Assembly (NCBI GenBank): GCA_026005035.1 | Contig: BPKH01000001.1 | Coordinates: 581,610 to 645,609 of the forward strand | Length of the DNA: 64,000 bases | Direction of reading: 5' to 3' | DNA from: Porticoccaceae bacterium | GTDB taxonomy: Bacteria > Pseudomonadota > Gammaproteobacteria > Pseudomonadales > Porticoccaceae | Shown: positions 9,151-17,538 of the stretch, one piece after another | Position numbering within the stretch: the stretch's first letter is position 1 | How the letters are laid out: every line of letters begins with the position of its first letter | Position numbers and translations under genes: made by a program | Notes under the pieces: generated by a model | What the model saw: the letters and a program-made list of their open reading frames with translations, nothing else | Told to the model about the DNA's origin: nothing | Databases searched by the model: none

Positions 9151-11571
9151 TCAGGCCTCGCCGCAGGGGCGCTCGACCGCCGCGCCCGGTTGGAGCAAGA
9201 GGGACTCGCCCGCGTGGTGGACCACCAAGGCTTCCCCCTCGAGGAGGCGGTATTCGATGGACTCGGCAAAGAGGGTGACTGCCAGACGCCGGCCGCGGAA
9301 GGCGAGAGTAAAGCGGAGCCGGCGCCAGCCTTCCGGCAGGCGGGGGCGGAAGTGGAGCACGCCCCGGCGCACCCGCAGGCCGGCGAAGCCGTAGACGAGG
9401 GCCAGCCAGGTGCCGGCCAGGGAGGCGATGTGCAGCCCGTCGCGGACGTTGCCGCCGATGTCCCCCAAATCCATCACCGCGGCGTCGACGAAGTAGGCGT
9501 AGGCCAAATCCCGGTAGCCGAGCTCGGCGGCCATGATCGCCTGGATACAGCCGGACAGGGAGGAATCACCCGTGGTGAGGGGGTCGTAATAGTCGAAAAT
9601 GGCCCGCTTCTCCTCTTCCGTGAAGGCCTCGCCCAGCAGAAAGGTGGCCAGCACCAGGTCGGCCTGCTTGATCACCTGGTGGCGGTAGATCACCAGGGGG
9701 TGGTAGTGGAGCAGGAGGGGGTAGTGATCGGGCGGGGTGTTGGCAAAATCCCAGGGCTTGCGCTCGAGGAAGTGGTCGTCCTGGAGGTGGACCCCGGTCT
9801 GGGCGTCGCGCGGGATGTACATCGCTTCGGCGGCCCGCCGCCACACCTCGAGCTCCTCCTCGGCGAACCCCGTGCGCCGCCGCACCCGCTCCCAGAGGTC
9901 GGGGCGCTCGCCGCGCAGCCGCTCCACCAGGGTCGCGGCGACGCGCAGGTTTTCCCGAGCCATCAGGTTGGTGTAGGCGTTGTTGTCGACCACCGCGTTG
10001 TACTCGTCGGGACCGGTGACGCCGTGGATACAGAAGCGCCCGCCCTTGCGCGGCGAGAAAAAACCGAGGTCCACCCACAGGCGCGCCGTCTCGATGGCGG
10101 TCTCCACCAGCGCGCCGCCGAGGAAGGGATCGGCGCCGGTGACCTCCACGTGGCGGCGGGCGGCGTAGACGATGTCGGCGTTGATGTGGTACTGGGCGGT
10201 GCTCGCCCAGTAGTTGCCCGAGGCCTCGCGGCCGTCGATGGTGCGCCAGGCAAAGAGCGCCCCCCGCTGCCCCACCTCCCGAGCGTGTTCGCGGGCGCGG
10301 TCCAGCTGGCGCAGCCGGAAGTCGAGCAGCGCCCGGGCGAGCCGCGGCCGGGTGTGGTCGAGGAAGGGCAGGACGTACATCTCCGCGTCCCAGAAGTAGT
10401 GGCCCTCGTAGCCGGAACCGGTCAACCCCTTGGCGGGGATGCCGTAGCCCTCCACCCGCGCCGACGCCTGGAAAATGTGGAACAGGTTGAAGCGCACCGC
10501 CTGCTGCAGCTCCAGATCCCCCTCCAACTCCACGTCGGCCGCCGCCCAGAAGGCGCCCGCCCGCGCTTCCTGGGCGGCGAGCAGGGGATCCAGGCCGCGC
10601 CGCAGGGCGCGGTCGAGGGTGCGGTTGGCGCGAAAGCGCAGCTCCCCCGGGTCGACGCCGGCGGCGTGGTGGTAGGCGACCCACTTCACCACCCGCAGGC
10701 GCTCCCCCTCGCCGAGGGCCGCGTGGACCACCACCCGCCCCCGCTCCGCGGAGGGCTCGGCAGGCTCGCAATCGAAGGCGCCGTCGCACTCCACCTGGTG
10801 GTCCATGGCGCAGGCCAAAACCAGTCCGCTTCGCCGCGTGCGGGCGTCGAACAGCAGCCGCAGATCGTGGGCCCGCTGGTCGAGCAGCTCGAGCACGGGG
10901 CCATCGAGGCGCCGGCCGCGGCGCGGGTCGATCGCCTCCTGGAGGGAGCGGCTGGTGCCGTCGGGAGACACGTGGAGTTCCGAAGAGAGGGTGACGTTGG
11001 CGTGGCCCACCAGCATGCGCGTCTCGTGGACGAGGCACAGCAAGTGGCGATCCTCCAGGGAAGCGAAGCGCAGGGTGCGCACCTCGAGGCGCCGGCCATC
11101 GCGCAATTCCACCTCCAACCGCCGCTCCAGCCGGGCCCTGCGGAAGTCCAGCTGCCGCTCGTAGGCGACCACTTGGGGGTCGGGCAGGCGCAGCGGCTCA
11201 TCGTCGACGTAGAGTTTGAGGAGCGTGGCGTCGGGCGCCGGCACCAAAGTCTGCCCTTCCCGCGGCAAGCCGTAAGCCTCCTCGGCGTGGTGGAACGGCC
11301 AGGTTTCGTGAAAGCCGTTGAGGAAGGTGGCCGGCTCGAAACGGGGGCTGCCCTCTTCGGGGGTGCCCCGCACGCCGAGATACCCGTTGCTCACCGCAAA
11401 GAGCGTTTCGGTCTGAGCAATCAGGTCGGGCTCGAAGTGGCGCTCCACCAGGCGCCAGGGATCCGCCGGAAAACTGTCGGCGGGCAGCAGGGTCCGCCGG
11501 CGATGGCTCACCGCGCCGCGACAGCCGCGCTCCGGCCGCAGGGCGCGCAGCGCCCGGTCGATCTCTCTCAC
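9151..11571 (-). CDS. Glycoside hydrolase family 65 disaccharide phosphorylase
   Basis: GH65 enzymes phosphorolyse alpha-glucobioses (maltose, trehalose, kojibiose or nigerose), releasing beta-glucose 1-phosphate. The 806-residue protein shows the N-terminal beta-sandwich start (FAVSNGYLGVRGTPEEG, about 65), the (alpha/alpha)6 barrel with GYEGHYFWDAEMYVLPF (about 365), the general-acid Glu in HGVTGPDEYN (about 495), and the phosphate-contacting HQVIKQADLVL (about 625). The start GTG at 11571 overlaps the stop of the beta-phosphoglucomutase gene in GTGA. Co-translation with beta-phosphoglucomutase strongly supports a phosphorylase over a hydrolase. Which disaccharide is cleaved cannot be decided by eye; maltose or trehalose are the common ones. 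Confidence 0.88.
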   Translation of the reverse strand: MREIDRALRALRPERGCRGAVSHRRRTLLPADSFPADPWRLVERHFEPDLIAQTETLFAVSNGYLGVRGTPEEGSPRFEPATFLNGFHETWPFHHAEEAYGLPREGQTLVPAPDATLLKLYVDDEPLRLPDPQVVAYERQLDFRRARLERRLEVELRDGRRLEVRTLRFASLEDRHLLCLVHETRMLVGHANVTLSSELHVSPDGTSRSLQEAIDPRRGRRLDGPVLELLDQRAHDLRLLFDARTRRSGLVLACAMDHQVECDGAFDCEPAEPSAERGRVVVHAALGEGERLRVVKWVAYHHAAGVDPGELRFRANRTLDRALRRGLDPLLAAQEARAGAFWAAADVELEGDLELQQAVRFNLFHIFQASARVEGYGIPAKGLTGSGYEGHYFWDAEMYVLPFLDHTRPRLARALLDFRLRQLDRAREHAREVGQRGALFAWRTIDGREASGNYWASTAQYHINADIVYAARRHVEVTGADPFLGGALVETAIETARLWVDLGFFSPRKGGRFCIHGVTGPDEYNAVVDNNAYTNLMARENLRVAATLVERLRGERPDLWERVRRRTGFAEEELEVWRRAAEAMYIPRDAQTGVHLQDDHFLERKPWDFANTPPDHYPLLLHYHPLVIYRHQVIKQADLVLATFLLGEAFTEEEKRAIFDYYDPLTTGDSSLSGCIQAIMAAELGYRDLAYAYFVDAAVMDLGDIGGNVRDGLHIASLAGTWLALVYGFAGLRVRRGVLHFRPRLPEGWRRLRFTLAFRGRRLAVTLFAESIEYRLLEGEALVVHHAGESLLLQPGAAVERPCGEA

Positions 11572-12299
11572 GGCAGCAACTCCCTCAGATCGCGGATCAC
11601 CCGATCGGCACCCGCCCCGCGCAGAGCGGTGCCGTCCCCTTCCCGGGCGACGCCCACCACCCACCCGAAGCCGCCCCGCCGTCCCGCCTCGATGCCGGCC
11701 AGGGCGTCTTCCACCACTACCGCCCGCGCCGGCACCGCGCCGAGCAGCCGCGCCGCCTCGAGGTAGGTGTCGGGTGCGGGCTTGCCCGCCAGGCGCCGCG
11801 CCTCGGCGTCGTTGCCGTCCACCACCACGTCCACCAGGGCGGCCAGGGCGCAGGCGGCGAGAACGGCGCGGGCGTGGCGGCTGGCCGACACCACGGCGAT
11901 GGCGAAGCGGTGGCGGCGAAGACCCCGCAGGCAGGGGCGGGCGTCGGGGAAGGCCGCCACCCGGCCCGCCTCCAGGGCGCGCACCACACAGCGGTCCTTG
12001 CGCGCGGCGACGCCGTGGACGGTGTCGGCCTCGGGGGAATCCCCGGGCGCGCCCTCGGGCAAGGCGAGTCCCCGCCCGCGCAGAAAGGCGCGCACGCCAT
12101 CGAGGCGCGGCCGACCGTCCAGGTATAGGCGGTAGTCGGCCTCGGCAAAGGGCGCGGCACCCGGAAAACGCCGCGACAAGAGCTCGTCGAGGACTTCCCG
12201 CCAGCAGCGGGCGTGGAGTCGCGCGGTGTCGGCGAGCACCCCGTCCAGATCGAACAGCACGGCGTCAAAGCGCGCCCGCTCGAGCGCCCCCTCAGCCAT
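11568..12299 (-). CDS. pgmB: Beta-phosphoglucomutase (HAD superfamily)
   Basis: HAD phosphatase-fold enzyme that converts beta-glucose 1-phosphate to glucose 6-phosphate. Motif I is FDAVLFDLDGVLADTARLH with both catalytic Asp residues (about 10-20), followed by the alpha-helical cap, motif II VVSASR (about 138), Lys in AGKPAPDTYLEAA (about 174) and acidic motif III VVEDALAGIEA (about 202). Length is 243, close to the 220-245 of the family. The start ATG at 12299 overlaps the end of the STAS gene mlaB by 8 bases; the stop overlaps the GH65 start. It processes the product of the GH65 phosphorylase. The direct coupling to an Mla operon is unusual. Confidence 0.88.
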   Translation of the reverse strand: MAEGALERARFDAVLFDLDGVLADTARLHARCWREVLDELLSRRFPGAAPFAEADYRLYLDGRPRLDGVRAFLRGRGLALPEGAPGDSPEADTVHGVAARKDRCVVRALEAGRVAAFPDARPCLRGLRRHRFAIAVVSASRHARAVLAACALAALVDVVVDGNDAEARRLAGKPAPDTYLEAARLLGAVPARAVVVEDALAGIEAGRRGGFGWVVGVAREGDGTALRGAGADRVIRDLRELLP

Positions 12300-12603
12300 C
12301 GAGGATCCACTCGATGCCGTAGAGTCGGGCGAGCCGTTCCAGGTGGGGATCGAGGCCCCGCACCGCGAACTGCGCGCCGCGCGCCGCCAGCGCCCGCGCG
12401 AGCTCGACGAGGAGAGCGAGGGCGGCGGAGTCGGCTCCCTCCAGGCCGCTGCAGTCGATCTCCAGCGCCGCCGGCGGGTCGACCAGGAGTTCGGGGAGGC
12501 GCGCAAACAGGTCCGGCGCGCTGTGCACCGTCACCGCCCCCTCCATCACCAGGCGGTCGCCCTCGCGGCGCAACGCCGCCGGCCGCTCACCCTTCCCGGC
12601 CAC
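12292..12603 (-). CDS. mlaB: MlaB-like STAS-domain protein of the phospholipid ABC transporter
   Basis: Small cytoplasmic STAS-fold subunit that binds the MlaF ATPase and stabilises the MlaFEDB complex. It has 103 residues; the core LEIDCSGLEGADSAALALLVELARALAARG spans about 47-76 in two recognisable pieces (the DxSGLxxxDSAxLALL pattern). GTG at 12603 overlaps the end of mlaC by 17 bases, the usual Mla order F-E-D-C-B. In many gammaproteobacteria the next genes are bolA-like ibaG and murA; here a sugar-phosphate gene follows instead. Confidence 0.85.
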   Translation of the reverse strand: MAGKGERPAALRREGDRLVMEGAVTVHSAPDLFARLPELLVDPPAALEIDCSGLEGADSAALALLVELARALAARGAQFAVRGLDPHLERLARLYGIEWILDG

Positions 12604-13201
12604 CGAGGAGCGCCCCGCTCTCGATGCGGCGGATCAGCCCTTCGACGCCGTTTTTGGCGATCTCCGCGTCGAAGGTGCCGCGGTAGGTGATCACCATGCT
12701 CACCCCGTCGATCAACAGATCGATGACCTTCCACCCGGCGCCGCGGTTTTCCATCCGCAGGATCACCGACACCGGCGTGCCGGTGTCGGTGACCGTTGCC
12801 AGGCGCACCTCGGCCGCCCGCTCGCTGCGGCGGCGCTCGTCCACCACCTGGAGGGGGTGGTTGCGGTACTCGAACAGGGCGCGGGCGTAGGTACGCACCA
12901 AGAGGTCCACCATTCCGTCCCGGATTCGTGCCCGCTGGGCGGGCGTCACCTCGGGCAAGTGGCGTCCCAAAGCCAAAGCGGTCATCCGGTCGAGATCGAA
13001 ATGGGGCACCACCCGGGCCTTGACCATCGCCTCGAGGGCCGCTTCGTCCGCTTCGTAGCGAGCAGCGTTGGCGTTCATCTCCGCCACCACCTCGGTGATG
13101 GTGGTGCGCACCAGCGCCAGGGGGCTGTCCTCCCCCCGCGCCGGCAGCAGCAGCAAGAGGGCGAGGGCTGCCACCGCCCAGCCGCGCTCAGCGCGCCCCA
13201 T
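12587..13201 (-). CDS. mlaC: MlaC periplasmic phospholipid-binding protein
   Basis: Periplasmic shuttle that carries phospholipids between the outer-membrane MlaA complex and the inner-membrane MlaFEDB transporter. It has 204 residues with a cleavable signal peptide (about 1-23). Tol-Ttg2/MlaC family features are the VVPHFDLDRMTALALGRHL segment (about 69-87), YRNHPLQVVDERR, and the conserved WKVIDLLIDGVSM (about 157) followed by YRGTF. It overlaps mlaD by 14 bases and mlaB by 17 bases. No mlaA gene is visible in the window. Confidence 0.92.
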   Translation of the reverse strand: MGRAERGWAVAALALLLLLPARGEDSPLALVRTTITEVVAEMNANAARYEADEAALEAMVKARVVPHFDLDRMTALALGRHLPEVTPAQRARIRDGMVDLLVRTYARALFEYRNHPLQVVDERRRSERAAEVRLATVTDTGTPVSVILRMENRGAGWKVIDLLIDGVSMVITYRGTFDAEIAKNGVEGLIRRIESGALLGGREG

Positions 13202-13664
13202 CGCCGCCTCCGCCGCGGCCGAGCAGGAATTCGCCCACCAAGTTCTCCAGCACCAGCGCCGAAGAGGTCAGCCAGACACGGTCGCCGTCCTGCCAGGTCT
13301 CGGTGTCGGCCCCGGGTTGAATCCCCACGTACTGCTCTCCCAAGAGCCCGGAGGTGAGGATGCTGAGGGAGGAGTCGGCCGGAAAGCGGTAGCGGCCGTC
13401 GATCTCCAGCCGCACCACCGCCTTGTGGATCTGGGGATCGTAGCCGATGGCCGCCACCCGCCCCACGGTCACCCCCGCGCTCTTGACCGGCGCGCGGACC
13501 TTGAGGCCGCCGATGTTGCTGAACTCCGCTTCCACCTGGTAGCGCTCGCCCCCCCGCCAGCCCAGGTGGGTGAGATCGGCCACCTCCAGGGCCAGGAAGA
13601 CCAGGGCGGCGATCCCCGCGGCGACGAACAGGCCCACCCAGAAATCCAAGAGTTGTCGTCTCAT
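13188..13664 (-). CDS. mlaD: MlaD MCE-domain subunit
   Basis: Inner-membrane-anchored MCE protein; hexamers form the periplasmic ring of the phospholipid transporter. It has 158 residues with one N-terminal membrane helix (about 8-28), then the MCE fold (AEFSNIGGLKVRAPVKSAG at about 45-63, and GLLGEQYVGIQPG at about 106). The start ATG overlaps the mlaE stop in ATGA. Confidence 0.94.
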   Translation of the reverse strand: MRRQLLDFWVGLFVAAGIAALVFLALEVADLTHLGWRGGERYQVEAEFSNIGGLKVRAPVKSAGVTVGRVAAIGYDPQIHKAVVRLEIDGRYRFPADSSLSILTSGLLGEQYVGIQPGADTETWQDGDRVWLTSSALVLENLVGEFLLGRGGGGDGAR

Positions 13665-14473
13665 CCCATCCCCTCGAAGCCCCGGAACATGAATGCGGTG
13701 AGCACGAAGTCGAGGCCGAGCACGACGAGCGCCGAGCGCACCACGGTGCGGGTGGTGGCCCGCGACACTCCCTCGGCGGTGGGCTCGGCGTGGAAGCCCT
13801 GGTGGACGGCGATGAACAGGATGGCCACCCCGAACCAGAGACTCTTGATCAGGCCGTTGACCACGTCCAGGCGGAAATCCACCGCTGCGCGCATCTGCGA
13901 CCAGAAGGTGCCGTCGTCCACGCCGAGGAGCGGCACCGCCACCAGCCAGCCGCCGAAGATCCCCACCACGTCGAAGATGGCGGTGAGCAGGGGGACGGCG
14001 AGCACCCCCGCCCAGAAGCGCGGCGCCACTACCCGGGCCACCGGCGGGACGGCCATCATCTCCATGGCGGAGAGCTGTTCGGTGGCCTTCATCAGGCCGA
14101 TTTCGGCGGTGACCGCGGAGCCCGCCCGGCTGGAGATGAGCAGCGCCGACAGCACCGGCCCCAGTTCGCGCACCAGGGCGAGGGCCACCACCATCCCGAC
14201 GATGTCCTCCGAGCCGAAGCGCACCAGGGTGTCGTACATCTGCAGGCCCAACACCATGCCGACGAACAGGGCCGACACCAGGATGATGGCCAGGGAGAGC
14301 ACGCCGATGAAGTAGAGCTCGCGGACCACCAGGCGGGGCCGGCGCAGACAGCTCGTCGAGGCGGCGAGCACCGAGAGGAAAAAGCGCGTGGCCGCCCCGA
14401 GCCCCACGGCGGCGTCCACTACCGGCGCGCCCAGTCGCCCCACCAGCCCGACGACGCGCTCAAGCGTAGTCAT
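13661..14473 (-). CDS. mlaE: MlaE ABC transporter permease
   Basis: Integral permease of the MlaFEDB phospholipid transporter, 270 residues, five to six membrane helices. MlaE-family motifs are FVGMVLGLQMYDTLVRFG (about 69), RELGPVLSALLISSRAGSA (about 101) followed by AEIGLMKATEQLSAMEMM, the coupling region that meets MlaF. It overlaps mlaF by 14 bases. Confidence 0.94.
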   Translation of the reverse strand: MTTLERVVGLVGRLGAPVVDAAVGLGAATRFFLSVLAASTSCLRRPRLVVRELYFIGVLSLAIILVSALFVGMVLGLQMYDTLVRFGSEDIVGMVVALALVRELGPVLSALLISSRAGSAVTAEIGLMKATEQLSAMEMMAVPPVARVVAPRFWAGVLAVPLLTAIFDVVGIFGGWLVAVPLLGVDDGTFWSQMRAAVDFRLDVVNGLIKSLWFGVAILFIAVHQGFHAEPTAEGVSRATTRTVVRSALVVLGLDFVLTAFMFRGFEGMG

Positions 14474-15263
14474 GATCGAGCATCTCCTGCCAGGGGGGCG
14501 CCGGGTAGTGGAAGGGCACAGGCCCGTCGGGCCGGCCGTCCACGAACTGGCGCACGTAGGGGTCGCGGGAGGCGTGCACCGCCGCCACGTCGCCGCTGAA
14601 GATCACCCGCCCCTCCGACATCAGGTAGACGTAGTCCACCACCTTGAGGGATTCCTGGACGTCGTGGGTCACCACCACCGAGGTGGCGCCCAGGGCGTCA
14701 TTGAGGGTGCGGATGAGCCGGCCGATCACCGCCAGGGAGATGGGATCGAGACCCGCGAAGGGCTCGTCGTAGAGGATCAGCATGGGGTCCAGGGCGATGG
14801 CTCGGGCAAGCGCCACCCGGCGGGCCATGCCCCCCGACAGTTCGGCGGGGCGCAGGTGCCAGGCGCCCCGCAGACCCACGGCGTGGAGCTTCATCAACAC
14901 CAGGTCGCGGATCAAGGGCTCGGGCAAGTCGGTGTGCTCGCGCATCTGGAAGGCGACGTTTTCGTACACCGTCAGGTCGGTGAACAGCGCGCCCATTTGA
15001 AACAGCATTCCCATCCGCCGGCGCAGGCGGTAGAGCGCCTCTTCGCCGAGGGAGGGCACCGACAAGCCGTCCACCAGGACATCGCCGCGCTGGGGCTTGA
15101 GTTGGCCGCCGATGAGGCGCAGCAAGGTGGTCTTGCCACAGCCGCTCAGGCCCATGATGGCCACCACCTTGCCCCGCGGAATCGCCATGTCCACGTCGAA
15201 CAGGACGGGCCGCTCCTCGTAGGCGAAGGTGACGCCGCGCACTACCACCAGATCGTCGGCCAT
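14460..15263 (-). CDS. mlaF: MlaF ABC transporter ATPase
   Basis: Cytoplasmic ATPase of the phospholipid transporter, 267 residues. Walker A is GLSGCGKTT (about 39), the Q-loop is FQMGALF, the signature is ELSGGMARRVALARA (about 142), Walker B is LILYDEPFAGLD (about 166), and the switch His is VVTHD (about 199). It is the first gene of a minus-strand run of nine overlapping or abutting genes ending with xfp at 5613. Confidence 0.95.
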   Translation of the reverse strand: MADDLVVVRGVTFAYEERPVLFDVDMAIPRGKVVAIMGLSGCGKTTLLRLIGGQLKPQRGDVLVDGLSVPSLGEEALYRLRRRMGMLFQMGALFTDLTVYENVAFQMREHTDLPEPLIRDLVLMKLHAVGLRGAWHLRPAELSGGMARRVALARAIALDPMLILYDEPFAGLDPISLAVIGRLIRTLNDALGATSVVVTHDVQESLKVVDYVYLMSEGRVIFSGDVAAVHASRDPYVRQFVDGRPDGPVPFHYPAPPWQEMLDHDYA

Positions 15264-15290
15264 GGACTCCCCATACTCCGAGGCCCGCCC

Positions 15291-15319
15291 AGCATAGCCG
15301 AGCGGCCCGCACGCTCCAA
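15291..15319 (-). promoter_or_regulatory. Candidate promoter upstream of mlaF
   Basis: On the minus strand TTGGAG (15314-15319) and TATGCT (15291-15296) are 17 bases apart, about 28 bases upstream of the mlaF start in the only gap of this region. The -35 match is weak (three of six), so this is tentative. Confidence 0.3.
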
Positions 15320-15322
15320 CCG

Positions 15323-15910
15323 CTAGCCGCCGCGCCGCGCGAAGCGCTCGCGGTTTTCCTCCCGCTTGGCGGCGCTCTTGCGCAGGAGCACGTAGGTGGC
15401 CCCGTAGCCGCCGTGGTGGCGCTGGGCGCTGTGGAAGGCGAGCACCTCGTCGAGCTGCCGCAGCCAGTGGTTGACGCAGCTCTTGAGAAAGGCCGGCGGC
15501 TTGCGGCCTTCCCCGCGGCCGTGGGAGATCAGGGCAAGCCGCACGTCCTGGGCCAGGCAGTCGCGGACGAAGGCGAAAACCGCTATGCGCGCCTCTTCTC
15601 CGGTCAGACCGTGGAGATCGAGGCGCGACTGGATGGGATAGCGGCCGAGCCGCAGGTTGCGGAAGACCCCATGCTGCACGCCGCTCTTGCGGAAGGAGAG
15701 CTCGTCCCAGGGGCCCACCGGCACCACCCGCTCCGGGGGGTCCAGGGGGTTGCGGTCGGCGGTCGCCGCCTCGCCGGCGGCGGCGAGGCGGCGGTGGTGG
15801 AGCCCCGGATCCTCGCGGCGGGATCCCTCCTGGGGGCGCGCCCCCGCCTTGCGCAGGGGCTCCACCGGTCCCACGGCGGTGCGGAACAGTTCCCGCTCAT
15901 CCCGATCCAT
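15323..15910 (-). CDS. Smr-domain protein
   Basis: Smr (small MutS-related) domain protein, 195 residues, of the stand-alone gammaproteobacterial type. The N-terminal half is a variable, charged extension. The Smr domain (about 92-180) carries the three usual motifs: LDLHGLTGEEAR, ALISHGRGEG, and a GGYGATYVLLRK ending. Smr domains are nucleases or RNA/DNA-binding modules; in Escherichia coli SmrB cleaves mRNA on collided ribosomes. Which branch this belongs to is not certain. It overlaps the preceding hypothetical gene by 14 bases. Confidence 0.88.
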   Translation of the reverse strand: MDRDERELFRTAVGPVEPLRKAGARPQEGSRREDPGLHHRRLAAAGEAATADRNPLDPPERVVPVGPWDELSFRKSGVQHGVFRNLRLGRYPIQSRLDLHGLTGEEARIAVFAFVRDCLAQDVRLALISHGRGEGRKPPAFLKSCVNHWLRQLDEVLAFHSAQRHHGGYGATYVLLRKSAAKREENRERFARRGG

Positions 15911-16361
15911 GGTTCCCCTCCTCTGCGAGCCGCAGGTGGTCCAGGTCGAGGCGCAGGGGCTCTACCGTCCGCCGCTCCTCGGGGGCGAGCAATTCGCCCC
16001 CCGCCGGGGCCAGGTCGAGGCGGGGCGGCGGTGCGGGCGGTGGCGGCGGAGCGCGCTCCTCGGGCCTGAGGACGTCGGCACCGGGCGGCAACACCTCCCA
16101 GCCGTAGTCGCGGGCCCTCGGCGGGGCGGAGTCGCCCTCCTCGGCGACCACCTCCACCCGCAGTCCTGCCCGCTCCAACAGGGTGCGCCACCGCTCCGCC
16201 TGGGCCGCATCGAGCCCGCGCTTGAGCACCACCGCGCGCCCGCTGAACAGGCGGGCAAGGCCCGCGTCGTCGAGGTGGAAGAGCGCTCGCAGGCGCTCCC
16301 GGGCCTCGCCCAGGCGCACCCCGGTCGCCAGGTCGCCGCGAAACAGGATGCGGTAGGCCAC
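15897..16361 (-). CDS. Hypothetical protein with an N-terminal small alpha/beta domain and Pro-rich tail
   Basis: A 154-residue protein I cannot assign to a named gene. The first 75 residues (YRILFRGDLATGV, LRALFHLDDAGLARLFSG, VLKRGLDAAQAERWRTLLE, GLRVEVV) form a compact domain. I have seen the same pattern at the N terminus of various gammaproteobacterial membrane proteins: a ferredoxin-like or lid-type fold with a conserved LFSGRxVxLKxGLD pattern. The second half is acidic and Pro-rich (an eight-residue Pro/Ala run near 105-115) and is probably disordered. No signal peptide or membrane helix is visible. It sits between dgkA and the Smr gene and overlaps the latter, so it is part of the vanY-cysE-dgkA operon. 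Confidence 0.7.
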   Translation of the reverse strand: MAYRILFRGDLATGVRLGEARERLRALFHLDDAGLARLFSGRAVVLKRGLDAAQAERWRTLLERAGLRVEVVAEEGDSAPPRARDYGWEVLPPGADVLRPEERAPPPPPAPPPRLDLAPAGGELLAPEERRTVEPLRLDLDHLRLAEEGNHGSG

Positions 16362-16371
16362 GTCCCCCCCT

Positions 16372-16722
16372 TCAGTCGAGCAGTACTGCCGCCCACACCA
16401 GGAGCACGGCGAGCATGCTCAGAAACACCGCCGCCGACCCCTGGTCCTTGGCCCGAGCGGCCAGTTCCGAGGGCTCGCCCCCCTGGCGATCCACCACCGC
16501 TTCCAGCGCCGAGTTGATGAGTTCCACGACCAGCACCAACAGAACCACGCCGCCCAGCAGCGCTCGCTCGGCGCCGCTACGGCCGAGCAGGAAGGCGAGC
16601 GGCAACAGCAGGGCGGCCAGGGCCACCTCCACCCGGAACGCCTCCTCGTGGCGCAGACAGGCGCCGAGGCCGCGCAGCGAGTAGCGAGTCGCGCACCAGA
16701 GGCGGCGGCGCAACAGGCTCAC
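16372..16722 (-). CDS. dgkA: Diacylglycerol kinase (DgkA type)
   Basis: Small inner-membrane lipid kinase that phosphorylates diacylglycerol to phosphatidic acid, recycling the by-product of membrane-derived oligosaccharide or lipid A decoration. It has 116 residues and three membrane helices. Motifs are LRHEEAFRVEVALA (about 26), the catalytic ELINSALEAVVDR (about 67) and ARAKDQGSAAVFLS (about 87). The start GTG at 16722 overlaps the cysE stop in GTGA. Confidence 0.93.
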   Translation of the reverse strand: MSLLRRRLWCATRYSLRGLGACLRHEEAFRVEVALAALLLPLAFLLGRSGAERALLGGVVLLVLVVELINSALEAVVDRQGGEPSELAARAKDQGSAAVFLSMLAVLLVWAAVLLD

Positions 16723-17507
16723 GATCCCTCCCCCCCGTTCAGGCTGTGATCCATTTCCAGGGCCGGCATGCGGTCGAGGCGCCGCCCCACCGGCCGGGCG
16801 GGCACCCCGGCGACGGTGGTGTAGGGGGGCACCGAGTCGAGCACCAGGCTGCCCGCGCCGATCTTGGCCCCCTCCCCCACGGTGATGTTGCCGAGCAGGA
16901 TCGCCCCGGTGGAGATCAACACGCCGCGGCCGATCTTGGGGTGGCGATCGCCCCGCTCGTGGCCCGTCCCGCCGAGGGTGACGCCGTGGAGCATGGAGAC
17001 GTCCTCCCCCACCACCGCCGTCTCGCCGATCACCACGCCGGTGGCGTGGTCGATCATCAGGCCGCCGCCGATGCGAGCGGCCGGGTGGATGTCCACCGCG
17101 AAGCATTCCGAAATCCGGCTCTGGAGGTAGAAGGCGAGCCCCCGCCGCCCCTGGCGCCACAACCAGTGGGCCACCCGATGGGCCTCGAGGGCGTGAAAGC
17201 CCTTGAAGTGGAGCAGGGGCATGGAGCGGCGGTCGCAGGCCGGATCGCGCTGGTAGTGGGCGAGCAGGTCGCGCCGCATGCACGCCGCGATCTGGGGATC
17301 GGCGGCGAACGCCTCTTCGATCACCCGGTGGAGGCTGAGCGCCGGGACCACTTCGTTGCCGAGCAGCCCGGCGAGGATCCAGGCGAGGGCCGATTCCAGG
17401 GACGGGTGCGCGAGGACGGCGGCGTGCAGGTAGCTGGCGAGCGCCGGCTCGCGGCTCGCGGCCTCCTCCACCTCGGCGCGGATCTCCTGCCAGAGGGCGT
17501 CGTTCAT
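16719..17507 (-). CDS. cysE: Serine O-acetyltransferase
   Basis: Transfers acetyl from acetyl-CoA to L-serine, the first step of cysteine synthesis. It has 262 residues: an N-terminal helical domain (1-140), then the left-handed beta-helix of hexapeptide repeats (IHPAARIGGGLMIDHATG, GETAVVGEDVSMLHGVTLGG, KIGRGVLISTGAILLGNI). The catalytic His and Asp are in MIDHATG (about 155) and the second His is in LLHFKGFHALEAHR (about 123-137). The C-terminal tail is unusual but long enough for feedback inhibition by cysteine. Start ATG at 17507; an upstream extension lacks family similarity. Confidence 0.94.
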   Translation of the reverse strand: MNDALWQEIRAEVEEAASREPALASYLHAAVLAHPSLESALAWILAGLLGNEVVPALSLHRVIEEAFAADPQIAACMRRDLLAHYQRDPACDRRSMPLLHFKGFHALEAHRVAHWLWRQGRRGLAFYLQSRISECFAVDIHPAARIGGGLMIDHATGVVIGETAVVGEDVSMLHGVTLGGTGHERGDRHPKIGRGVLISTGAILLGNITVGEGAKIGAGSLVLDSVPPYTTVAGVPARPVGRRLDRMPALEMDHSLNGGEGS

Positions 17508-17538
17508 GGGGTTCTCCGCGGGCGGCGCCACGGCCATT

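Noticed and set aside
7903-11766. A 1287-codon plus-strand open frame opposite ackA, GH65 and xfp
   Set aside because: It mirrors three clear minus-strand genes, has no family motif and low-complexity Gly/Gln/His-rich composition. Long antisense open frames are expected at this GC content.
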